Shown: piece by piece, positions 8,366-16,395 of the stretch | Layout of the letters: each line of letters opens with the position of its first letter | How positions within the stretch are numbered: the stretch's first letter is position 1 | From: JAGWJU01 sp035533295 | GTDB lineage: Bacteria > Elusimicrobiota > Elusimicrobia > UBA1565 > UBA9628 | Direction of reading: 5' to 3' | Length of the DNA stretch: 64,000 bases | NCBI GenBank assembly: GCA_035533295.1 | Contig: DATLUA010000014.1 | Coordinates: 32,284 to 96,283, forward strand | Program-made: the position numbers and the translations under genes | Notes under the pieces: model-generated | What the model saw: the letters and a program-made list of their open reading frames with translations, nothing else | What the model was told of the DNA's origin: nothing | The model's database searches: none

Positions 8366-10204
8366 ATGCCTCCGGCATTTAACGTTCGACCCAAGGCGCT
8401 AGTCCTGCTTCCGGCTTGGCGGGAAAGAAGCTCGGATGAAGAGGCGTGGATTTCCGCGCTGTTGCGCCAGTCGGGCCGATCTCTGGGCGCTATAATCGTC
8501 CATGACCCAGGATTCCCCGGCGAGCGCCGGGGCGGGCTTCATTTCTCCCACCGGCACTGGCGGGATTTCCGGGAACAGTGCAAGGAGGCGATCTTCGAGA
8601 ATCCCATCGAAGTCGTCGTCGCCATAGGAGAAGCCGCCAAGGCTGAGAACCTTGACGCCTTGTCCGGCTGGGCGCCCAACATTCCGCGCGTCTCCTTGTT
8701 CTTGGAGGCGGATCTTTCCGGCCCAAGGCCGCTGCGTCTCAAATCTATTTCTGACTGCTCTGATCTCGTTTTGTACCGGGGAGACTGGAAAAGCGGCGGC
8801 GGGCGCGATTCGTGCATCGGGTTCATCCGAGAGCCGGAAGACGTCCTGCAGCACATCCGCAACCGCTTCGCGTTGCAATGGCTGCATGTCGGCGCGCCGG
8901 AGCCCAAGAGCCCGCCGACCGTCGATATTTTCACGCGTCGAGGGGGAGAAGCGCGCGCTCGGATAAAACGACTGATTGGCGGACTGGGTCCTGCGGCGCG
9001 CGCTCGGCATGTCGAGCTGAGTGGTTTTCGGCAAGCCAATGGAGGCGCGGCCTTTTGGAATGCAGCGTTTCGCTCTTCTCGCGCTGATTACCTGGTATTT
9101 TTGAACGAACTGTTTTGGCTTCCGGACAAAGCCCTGGCCCGGATGCTGGAGTACTTCAAGATGGGTTCCGCGCTGGCCGTGGTCGGCGCCGCGAGCCGGG
9201 AAGCCGCCGATTTGAAGGAAGTTCGCCGCCTGGCTTCGCTCCATCACATGTCCGGAGGGCATCGGGAATGCGGGCGCTTCCTGCATGCGCACTGCTGGAT
9301 GCTTAGCCGGCAGGCCTTGAGGCAGACGGGCTTCTTGGATGAAAGGTTCCGCTGCCGGCGGTTCGCTCTCTATGATTACGGATTCCGCTTGCGCCAAGCC
9401 GGGTTTCGGCTTTTCACCGCCACGGATATCGCGGCTTGGCGCATCGGGAAGAAGGCGGGCGAGGCTTGTGAACCATCCAGCAGCGCCGAGCGAGATCTGG
9501 AGCTTTTGGAGAGAAAGTGGTGTGAAAACGGAATCGGAGCTATACTAAGGCTTTCCCGCAAAACCCAGGGCGGAGGGAAAGCCGTTGCTGCCCGAGCAAA
9601 CGAAAAGGATTCCGTCTTCGGCGCATGGTTCCGCCACGAGCGGTCGGATTCCGCAGGCATGAGCGCTGAACTGAGGAATTTGATGAATCAATCCAGGCAC
9701 GAGAGCGCGCGTTTGTACGCGGATTTCCGCGGGGCCATAGAGGACCGCCATGACCGGTTGAGCCGCGAACTCCGGAAAGCTATAGACGAGCGTCATGGCC
9801 AGATCACCCGGGATATTTGGAGCGCGGCGGAAAGCCTGCGCGCCCAATCGCAACGGATGCAGCACGACATGGAAAGATCCATCCGGCCAGAACTGGCCGG
9901 CGTGCTGTATCAGCTCCAGAAGCAAGAATCCGAAATCCGCGCATGGGAGCGGGATAACAGCGCCCGGGTGACGGATTTGCGCGAGGATATGGACGACCGC
10001 TATGATAAGCTCGGTCGCGACTTCCGGAGAATCACTGCTCAGATGAGCAAACAGTTGAGCGCGGTGGCGGGAAGCTTTTTAGCAGCCATCCTCGCATTGC
10101 AGCAAAAACCTGTTCCTTTTCTTAAGAATGGAACAAAAAAAATGGGGAACGATGGTGAAAAAACCGTTAAACGCGCGTCCTCCGATTTCCCCAAGGCGAA
10201 ATAA
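8366..10204 (+). CDS. Divergent GT2-like protein with coiled-coil tail
   Basis: The protein has 612 residues. The middle (about 180-370) matches the GT-A layout of the GT2 genes further along. It has a strand ending in ADYLVFLNELFWLPDKAL where a DxD motif would be expected, then TGFLDERFRCRRFALYDYGFRLRQAGFRL, which parallels the LLDERFG..YEDYDYCLR.QAGY block of the GT2 enzymes at 42742 and 44676. No obvious DxD metal site remains, so activity is doubtful. Residues about 420-560 are a highly charged coiled coil with repeated units such as IEDRHDRLSRELRKAI and MDDRYDKLGRDFRRI. It abuts the first rSAM gene with no gap and is probably its operon leader. Confidence 0.6.
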   Translation: MPPAFNVRPKALVLLPAWRERSSDEEAWISALLRQSGRSLGAIIVHDPGFPGERRGGLHFSHRHWRDFREQCKEAIFENPIEVVVAIGEAAKAENLDALSGWAPNIPRVSLFLEADLSGPRPLRLKSISDCSDLVLYRGDWKSGGGRDSCIGFIREPEDVLQHIRNRFALQWLHVGAPEPKSPPTVDIFTRRGGEARARIKRLIGGLGPAARARHVELSGFRQANGGAAFWNAAFRSSRADYLVFLNELFWLPDKALARMLEYFKMGSALAVVGAASREAADLKEVRRLASLHHMSGGHRECGRFLHAHCWMLSRQALRQTGFLDERFRCRRFALYDYGFRLRQAGFRLFTATDIAAWRIGKKAGEACEPSSSAERDLELLERKWCENGIGAILRLSRKTQGGGKAVAARANEKDSVFGAWFRHERSDSAGMSAELRNLMNQSRHESARLYADFRGAIEDRHDRLSRELRKAIDERHGQITRDIWSAAESLRAQSQRMQHDMERSIRPELAGVLYQLQKQESEIRAWERDNSARVTDLREDMDDRYDKLGRDFRRITAQMSKQLSAVAGSFLAAILALQQKPVPFLKNGTKKMGNDGEKTVKRASSDFPKAK

Positions 10205-11347
10205 ATGAGCCCGCGCCTCAGCTTGATTTTTAAGCTCCTCGCCGAGAAAGTCGACGCCGGCGTCGCGCGGCTGGACGGAAAAAAAGACGGCCAGCCCATC
10301 CGCGAGCTGCATTTGGAGCTCACCCACCGCTGCAACCTAAAATGCGTCATGTGCCACCATTGGGAGATGCCTTTCAAGGATCGGGAATCGGTCAAGCGCG
10401 AGATGAATCTGGCGCAAATCCGTTCCTTCGTCGAAGGCTCGCAAAGGCTGAAGGACGTGGAAATCGTGGTCTTGACCGGCGGCGAGCCGTGGCTTAGGAC
10501 GGACATCGTGGATGTCGCAGCTTTTTTATCCAGCCATTATCCCAAGGCGTCCTTGGGTATCTTGAGCAATTTCTGGAACACGGAGATGGTCCGCCGGCGC
10601 TTGAACGAGCTGCGCGCGCGCGGAGTCAAAAACCTCTGGCTGGGCTCTTCCCTGGACGGCTTGGAGGAGGCGCACGATGAGGTGCGCGGGCAAAAGGGAG
10701 CCTTTAAAGGCCTTATGGAAACCGCGCGCATGATGCGGGCGGAGTTTCCGGAGGTCCACTTCAGCTTCAGCTTCACCATCACGCCCAAGAACTACCGCGA
10801 GCTTTGGCCCGCCTACGAACTTGTCTCGGGCATGGGCTTGTGGTTCGGCGCCCAAATGGTGGTCGAGCACCAGAAATTCGAGGCGCCCGAGACATTCTCC
10901 TGGACCGATGGGCAGCTTTCCGAGATTGAGGGGCAAATTGAGCGGATTTTGCGGCACCTGGCCGATGAAAACCTGGCTTTGGAGCGCTTGATGCAAGGCA
11001 AAGACCGCGAGTCCCTGTGGCTTTGGACCAGACTTTTGTACTGGTGGTACCTGGGCAAATACGCGCGCAAGCCCGAACGCTTCTTCAAGGACTGTCTGGC
11101 GGGGCAGAGATACGCCATGCTCAGCCCCGAGGGCGACGTATTCTTTTGTCCCGTGAACAAGCATCGCACCATCGGCAACGTGAAGGAGGCATCGTTCGAC
11201 GGGGTCTGGGATTCTCGAAAAGCCGAGTCGGAACGGGGCTACGTGGATTCCTGCCAATGCGACTGCTGGCTTAATTGCATCGCCAATCCCGTTCTAGATC
11301 GCGCGATGGCGCTCGGGACGGGCAAGGCCGAGGGCGCGCTGCGATGA
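10205..11347 (+). CDS. Radical SAM/SPASM protein A
   Basis: This 380-residue rSAM enzyme has the cluster cysteines C43, C47 and C50 in HRCNLKCVMCHHW and the SAM-contact motif TGGEPW at about residue 98. The C-terminal SPASM-like region begins with CLAGQRYAMLSPEGDVFFC and ends with SCQCDCWLNC, enough cysteines for one or two auxiliary 4Fe-4S clusters. rSAM/SPASM proteins modify peptides, sugars or other small substrates; the substrate here is unknown. The ATG directly follows the stop of the preceding gene. The stop overlaps the next start as ATGA. It is the first of the run of rSAM genes. Confidence 0.9.
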   Translation: MSPRLSLIFKLLAEKVDAGVARLDGKKDGQPIRELHLELTHRCNLKCVMCHHWEMPFKDRESVKREMNLAQIRSFVEGSQRLKDVEIVVLTGGEPWLRTDIVDVAAFLSSHYPKASLGILSNFWNTEMVRRRLNELRARGVKNLWLGSSLDGLEEAHDEVRGQKGAFKGLMETARMMRAEFPEVHFSFSFTITPKNYRELWPAYELVSGMGLWFGAQMVVEHQKFEAPETFSWTDGQLSEIEGQIERILRHLADENLALERLMQGKDRESLWLWTRLLYWWYLGKYARKPERFFKDCLAGQRYAMLSPEGDVFFCPVNKHRTIGNVKEASFDGVWDSRKAESERGYVDSCQCDCWLNCIANPVLDRAMALGTGKAEGALR

Positions 11348-14316
11348 AAGTCGCCCTGGTCCAGGCGCCCTACGGCTACCGCGGCCGCGAGGCCCCGCCC
11401 TTTTCCGTAGTTTGCCTGGCCGGCTACGTGCGCCATCACGGCCATGCGCCGCTTTCCATCGATTTCGGCAACGCCCTTTACCATGCCAGTTCCCCGGATT
11501 CGCGGGTCATGTGGAATGCCGACCGGTATTCCTTCTGGGAAAATCCCGACGCCATCGAACGCCTGCTTCATGAGACCCGTGGAACCACGGACGCTCTTAT
11601 CCGGCGCATTCTCGAGAGCGGCGCGCGCGTCATCGGCTTCGCGACGCATACCACGTCTTTTCTGGCGAGCTTGGCGCTGGCCGAAAGAATCAAGCGCGAG
11701 GATCCCTCTCGCCTCATCGTTTTCGGCGGCTACCAGTGCGCGCGCGAGAAGTCCGGCCTCGCCTTCGCGGCCGATTGGCGCGTCGACGGCGTCGCCGTCG
11801 GCGAGGGGGAGCAAACCCTCGTCGAAGCCCTGGCCGGCGTGGAGCGCACGGGACGCCTGCCGGCAATTCCTGGCCTTCTGGTGCGCGGCGAGGACGGCCG
11901 CGTCGTCGATTCCGGCGACCGCGAGCCCATCATGGACATGGACTCGATGCCGTTCCCGGATTATTCCGACTTTCGGGAGGACATCCGCGCCGGGCTTTAT
12001 TCCGATCCGCGCCGCCTCGATGTCTTCGACGGGCGCAGTTGCGTGCGGCGCTGCGCTTTTTGCAACGAGTGGCAGTTTTGGGGGCGCTTCCGCTCCCGCA
12101 GCGGACGGCGGATTTTAGAGGAAATTCGGCACCAGATGTCGGAGCATCCCACCATCAACCATTTTTATTTTACGGGGCTTCTGGTTAACGGCAATCTGCG
12201 CGAGCTCTCGCGTTTCTGCGACTTGGTTCTGGAAAGCGGCCTCAAGTTCACCTGGGGCGGGCAGTCCATCGTCCAGCCCGGCATGGATGAAAAGATGCTC
12301 AAGAAGATGGCCGCGGCCGGCTGCCGGTGGCTCGGCTACGGCGTCGAGAGCGGATCTGAGGCGGTGCGCTGGCGCATCAATAAGAAATTCACCAACGAGA
12401 ACGCATACAAGACGCTCCGAGCGACGGCGGAGGCGGGCATCAAGGCCCAAATCAACGTCATGTTCGGCATGCCCAGCGAAACGCGTGACGAATTTCAGGA
12501 GACGCTGTCCTTCTTGACCCGCGTCAGACCGTACCTGGACTCGATTCTGGCCAGCCAATCCTTCTGCGTCATCGATAAGGACACGCCCCTGCACCGCAAT
12601 CCCGAGCGCTACGGGATCACCAATCAGGATCACCACCTTTTTTGGGAATCCAACGGCGGCGAGAACAACTACGCCGAGCGCTTCCGGCGCTATGAAGAAT
12701 TTTGCAAGCTGGCGCTGTTCTTGGGAGTTCCGGAAACTTCGGGCGTGCTCTCGCGCAAGCCGGATAAGTGGTTTTTGCTGGGCTCGTATTACGAGTATAA
12801 AAAGCAGCCGCTCAAGGCCGTGCTCTATCTGCGCCGCTCTCTCCTCCATGAAATTGTTGGCAAGGACACTCTGACCCGGCTGGCCGGGCTTTACGCGCAA
12901 TTGCGGCATCCGGCCCGCGCCTGGGCTTTACTGCAGGCGGCCCTGAGTCTGACGCCCGAGGGCGCTGCGGATGCCGGCGACGATAGCCTGCGCGTCCGCC
13001 GGGACGCCCTTTTTCCTTCCGTTCAGGATAAGTCCCTCGCGATGATCTGGCTCAGGCGCAGGCCGTGGGGACGCGCCCTGCGCCTCAAAGAGGCGGATTC
13101 AGTTGCTGCGGAGCGTAACGGCACGGGGGAAGCCGCGCGCCGCGCAGCGAACATCGCCTTGAACGGGGACGAGTTTAACGGCCGCAAGGAGGTCCTTTCC
13201 TCGACCCCGTCGTTGGTCACTTTGGGGACCCATAACGCGTGCAACGCCAAGTGCGTCTTTTGTCTGGAAGGCAGCTATTCGCGCTTTAGCCTCGATATCT
13301 ACAAGAAATTTTTCGAGGCGAAGATGGGACACTTCATACGCCAAGCGGATCGGGTGACTTTCACCGGCTTTGGAGAAATCCTGTGGATACCCGGCATCGA
13401 GGAGTTCTTGGACTACATCAATGAGACTCTCCCCGACGCGGAGAAAATTTTCACGACCAATGGGACGCCGCTGCGTCCTTCGGTTCTTGAACGCATCGCG
13501 AAGGGGAAATACGGCATCCAAATCTCGCTGCATGCCTCCCACGCCGCGCTTCATCAGGAATTGACCCTCTTGAACGGGCAGTTCGGACAAATCTTGGAAA
13601 ATATCAGAAGCCTAAGCGCACTGCGGCAGCGCCCTGGATTGGATAAAAGGATTTTCGTTCATTTAGTCAACGTTCTGACCCGGCGGAATATCGACGATTT
13701 GACCGATTTTATCCGAATGTCCGTGGATTTGGGCGTTCAGAGCGTCCGCTGTCAGCATGTGACGATGTTCGTTCCCGAGCATATCGAGCAATCTTGCTTT
13801 TTCGATCAGGAACGGGCCAACGCCAGCATCCGACGCGCCGCGACCTTGGTGGAGGCGATCAAGCTCAAGCACCCGAAGACGACTTTTATTGCCTCGTTGC
13901 CGCCTCTTTTTGGTTCCCGCGCCCAACTGCAAAACACCGTCTGTTACGATCCGTGGCAGCATGTCTATGTCGAACTCCAGGGCTCGGTCATTCCTTGCTG
14001 CATGTGGGGCGACCACATTGGGAACTTGAACAAGGGCGATGATATCGACAAGGTGTGGAACAGCCGATTCTACCAGGACTTGCGCCGCGGCATGGCTTCC
14101 GGGGATCCGCATCCTTGGTGCAAAAGCTGCGTGCGCTACGCCGGCTACAACGTGGACAGTATTTTCTGCCACATCACCAACCGTCCCGAGGCCCAAAAGG
14201 CAGTTTTACGGGAAGTTCTGCGGCGAGGCTTGCCTCTGGAAAAATCCGACAAGGCCGCGGCCGCGAAAATGCTCGGCAAGAATATGCCTGCCGGTTCGGG
14301 GGTCCTCGCGGCATGA
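11344..14316 (+). CDS. Double radical SAM protein: B12-binding rSAM fused to rSAM/SPASM
   Basis: The protein has 990 residues from the ATG overlapping the previous stop. Residues 1-190 form a cobalamin-binding-type Rossmann domain (MKVALVQAP...VIGFATHT...VFGGYQ...VGEGEQTL). The first rSAM core has C233, C237 and C240 (SCVRRCAFC), then a WESNGGEN block and TPR-like helices (about 410-570). A complete second rSAM domain follows, with C633, C637 and C640 (ACNAKCVFC) and a SPASM-like end (PCCMWGDHIGNLN). The second half closely parallels the separate gene at 18415: both begin with LSSTP and CNAxCVFCxxG. Two intact Fe-S/SAM sites in one chain is unusual and implies sequential chemistry on one substrate. 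The substrate is unknown. Confidence 0.88.
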   Translation: MKVALVQAPYGYRGREAPPFSVVCLAGYVRHHGHAPLSIDFGNALYHASSPDSRVMWNADRYSFWENPDAIERLLHETRGTTDALIRRILESGARVIGFATHTTSFLASLALAERIKREDPSRLIVFGGYQCAREKSGLAFAADWRVDGVAVGEGEQTLVEALAGVERTGRLPAIPGLLVRGEDGRVVDSGDREPIMDMDSMPFPDYSDFREDIRAGLYSDPRRLDVFDGRSCVRRCAFCNEWQFWGRFRSRSGRRILEEIRHQMSEHPTINHFYFTGLLVNGNLRELSRFCDLVLESGLKFTWGGQSIVQPGMDEKMLKKMAAAGCRWLGYGVESGSEAVRWRINKKFTNENAYKTLRATAEAGIKAQINVMFGMPSETRDEFQETLSFLTRVRPYLDSILASQSFCVIDKDTPLHRNPERYGITNQDHHLFWESNGGENNYAERFRRYEEFCKLALFLGVPETSGVLSRKPDKWFLLGSYYEYKKQPLKAVLYLRRSLLHEIVGKDTLTRLAGLYAQLRHPARAWALLQAALSLTPEGAADAGDDSLRVRRDALFPSVQDKSLAMIWLRRRPWGRALRLKEADSVAAERNGTGEAARRAANIALNGDEFNGRKEVLSSTPSLVTLGTHNACNAKCVFCLEGSYSRFSLDIYKKFFEAKMGHFIRQADRVTFTGFGEILWIPGIEEFLDYINETLPDAEKIFTTNGTPLRPSVLERIAKGKYGIQISLHASHAALHQELTLLNGQFGQILENIRSLSALRQRPGLDKRIFVHLVNVLTRRNIDDLTDFIRMSVDLGVQSVRCQHVTMFVPEHIEQSCFFDQERANASIRRAATLVEAIKLKHPKTTFIASLPPLFGSRAQLQNTVCYDPWQHVYVELQGSVIPCCMWGDHIGNLNKGDDIDKVWNSRFYQDLRRGMASGDPHPWCKSCVRYAGYNVDSIFCHITNRPEAQKAVLREVLRRGLPLEKSDKAAAAKMLGKNMPAGSGVLAA

Positions 14317-15050
14317 CCGAATGGTCCGGGCGGCTCGAGGGCGACGCCGTCTGGAGCGGCGACGTATTGGTCTCCGGGGACGTGGTCGTTCCGCCGGGCG
14401 CCAAGCTGCGCGTGGCAGCCGGCACCCGGGTCAGCTTCGCTTCCCGACCGAAGTGGTCCTGCGCGGTTTTTCGCGCGGCGCCGGAGGGCTACCCCATCGA
14501 GGCATCCGATCGGGAAGCCTGCGATCTCGTGGTTTTGGGCCAGCTCGAAGTCGCTGGCTCACCGGAAAACCCTGCCGTCTTTGGCGGCCAGGACGCCCAG
14601 TGGGGCGGCATGATTTTTTTGGAGCGCGCGGCGGCAACTCTCCAGCATTGCGTAATTAAAGTTGGAACTGAATACGCTCTGCAGGCTTTCGACGATGCGC
14701 GCTTGGCCCTGGAGGACTGCGGGTTGGAAGAGGCGCAGGTGGGAATCGCGTCCCGCGGGCTTTCCCACGTTAGCATTTTAGGCGGCCGCGTGCGCGCTGG
14801 GCGCTGCGGCGCGGTGGCCTGCGAAGGCTCGCGTATAACCTTGGACAAGACTCAGATTCTGGATTCGCCGCAAGGGCTCTGCGCGGAGGATTGGGCGCTC
14901 GTCCGGGCGACGGGATCCCGATTCACGGCCAACAGAGATTTCGCCGTTTCGGCCCGAGGGTATTCCTGGGCGCGGTTCGACGGCTGCGACTTTGAGAAAT
15001 CCGGCGAAACGGCTCTCAGGTGGGAACATGCCAGAATCGATGTCCGCTAG
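14313..15050 (+). CDS. Right-handed parallel beta-helix protein
   Basis: The protein has 245 residues from an ATGA overlap with the preceding stop. The sequence is a run of short beta strands with turns of about 22 residues, such as LQHCVIKVGTEYALQAFDDA, LALEDCGLEEAQVGIASRG and ITLDKTQILDSPQGLCAEDW. This is the pattern of pectate-lyase-like or NosD-like beta-helices. There is no signal peptide, so it is probably cytoplasmic. Beta-helix proteins bind or act on polysaccharides, but catalytic residues cannot be assigned. Its position between rSAM genes suggests it scaffolds or handles the same substrate. The next gene starts inside its 3' end (23-nt overlap). Confidence 0.65.
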   Translation: MTEWSGRLEGDAVWSGDVLVSGDVVVPPGAKLRVAAGTRVSFASRPKWSCAVFRAAPEGYPIEASDREACDLVVLGQLEVAGSPENPAVFGGQDAQWGGMIFLERAAATLQHCVIKVGTEYALQAFDDARLALEDCGLEEAQVGIASRGLSHVSILGGRVRAGRCGAVACEGSRITLDKTQILDSPQGLCAEDWALVRATGSRFTANRDFAVSARGYSWARFDGCDFEKSGETALRWEHARIDVR

Positions 15051-16395
15051 GCTCTTTCGCGGCCTGTTCCCCTACGCTGAAAAGAGGGTGGCGCGGCGGC
15101 TCTGTCGTCTCGGTCTTTGGCGCAAGCTCGCCAATTATCTTTGGGTTGAATTTCTAATCGGGCGGGGCTCCGTTCGCATGTGGGGGGGCAAGCCCTACTG
15201 GCTCACCGTCGATCCGACGAATTTTTGCCAGCTCCACTGCCCCTTTTGCCCCACGGGCGCCAACCGGGGGGTGCGCGGTAAATCGTCCATGTCCCTGGAA
15301 CATTTCAAGAAGTTCCTCAATCGCGTCGGTCCGTGCGTCATCCACATGGACATGATGAATTGGGGCGAGTCGCTGCTGAACAAGAACCTGCCGGACATGA
15401 TTGCCCACGCCAAGCGCTACGGCATCGAAGTCAAGCTCGACGCCAACTTCAACGATGTCTCCGAGGAGACCGTTGAGAGGCTCGTCCTGTCGGGCCTCGA
15501 CGTTCTGAGCGTCTCCATCGATGGAATTTCCCAGGAGACCTATGGCCGATACCGCGTCGGCGGGAAACTGGATCGGGTTTTGGCGAATCTTGAGGTTTTG
15601 GTGCGTAAGCGCCGGGAACTGGGTCGAGCCACCCCGCACATCATCTGGCAATTTCTGGTTTTCCGCCACAACGAGCACGAGGCGGGAGGCGTCGAGTCAT
15701 TCGCGCGCGCGCGCGGCGTGGACCAAGTGAGCTTCGTGGCCCCCTTCCTGCCCAACGAGCCGGGTTATTTGTCGGAATGGTCCGCTCGCGCGCCCAATTT
15801 TCGCCTTTACCCCCTGCCGGAAAAAGAACCGACGCCCGAGGAAATGGAGCGCGCTAAAAACAGCGTTCATGTAAAGCAGGTTCCTTCGGCGGAGGCTTTT
15901 CACGCGCGACGGTTTCAGTCCCGCCACCTGCTGAACTGGATATACCTTTCCGGCTTACTGACGCAGGCGCGCGGTCTTGAGAGTGGGATGAGGGAAATCT
16001 GGCGGCGGATGAGGGCGGCCATTTCCCAGGCGAAGGCTTCCGCGGCGGGCTTGGACACGGCGCCTTTTTCCGGAGCCAAGGGAGGCGCTCGCGCTATTTG
16101 CAAATGGCCCTGGGCCGGCATGGCGGTTAATCCCAACGGCAGCGTGTCGCCCTGCTGCAGCATTGAGAGCGAGTCCGACGATTTCGGTAGCGCCTTCGCG
16201 CAGGGCTGGGGAATGCTTTGGAACGGCCCGAAATATCGCGCGTCCCGACGACATGTTCGCCGTTACGTTAAAAATCGCCGCGGAGTTCTTCCACACGCGG
16301 ATCATGTCTGTGAACGCTGTACGGCCATCGGCTACGCCAATTTTAAATTTCCCATTCAGTGGACCAAGGACGCGCCGGAGGGCAAAAGCGCATGA
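15028..16395 (+). CDS. Radical SAM/SPASM protein B
   Basis: The protein has 455 residues. The start at 15028 is chosen for the upstream AGGTGGG; an in-frame ATG at 14992 would deepen the overlap with the beta-helix gene. The rSAM cluster is C67, C71 and C74 (NFCQLHCPFCPTGAN). MNWGESLLN occupies the usual GGEP position, an atypical variant. The SPASM end has CKWPWAGMAVNPNGSVSPCCSIE and CERCTAIGYANF. A basic region of about 60 residues precedes the core. The family resembles rSAM enzymes found with polysaccharide loci. Its stop overlaps the next start as ATGA. Confidence 0.88.
   Translation: MPESMSARLFRGLFPYAEKRVARRLCRLGLWRKLANYLWVEFLIGRGSVRMWGGKPYWLTVDPTNFCQLHCPFCPTGANRGVRGKSSMSLEHFKKFLNRVGPCVIHMDMMNWGESLLNKNLPDMIAHAKRYGIEVKLDANFNDVSEETVERLVLSGLDVLSVSIDGISQETYGRYRVGGKLDRVLANLEVLVRKRRELGRATPHIIWQFLVFRHNEHEAGGVESFARARGVDQVSFVAPFLPNEPGYLSEWSARAPNFRLYPLPEKEPTPEEMERAKNSVHVKQVPSAEAFHARRFQSRHLLNWIYLSGLLTQARGLESGMREIWRRMRAAISQAKASAAGLDTAPFSGAKGGARAICKWPWAGMAVNPNGSVSPCCSIESESDDFGSAFAQGWGMLWNGPKYRASRRHVRRYVKNRRGVLPHADHVCERCTAIGYANFKFPIQWTKDAPEGKSA

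Noticed and set aside
10205..10330. Cobalamin riboswitch controlling the B12-dependent rSAM genes
   Set aside because: There is no untranslated leader before these genes, and I saw no B12-box-like sequence in the 8302-8365 gap.
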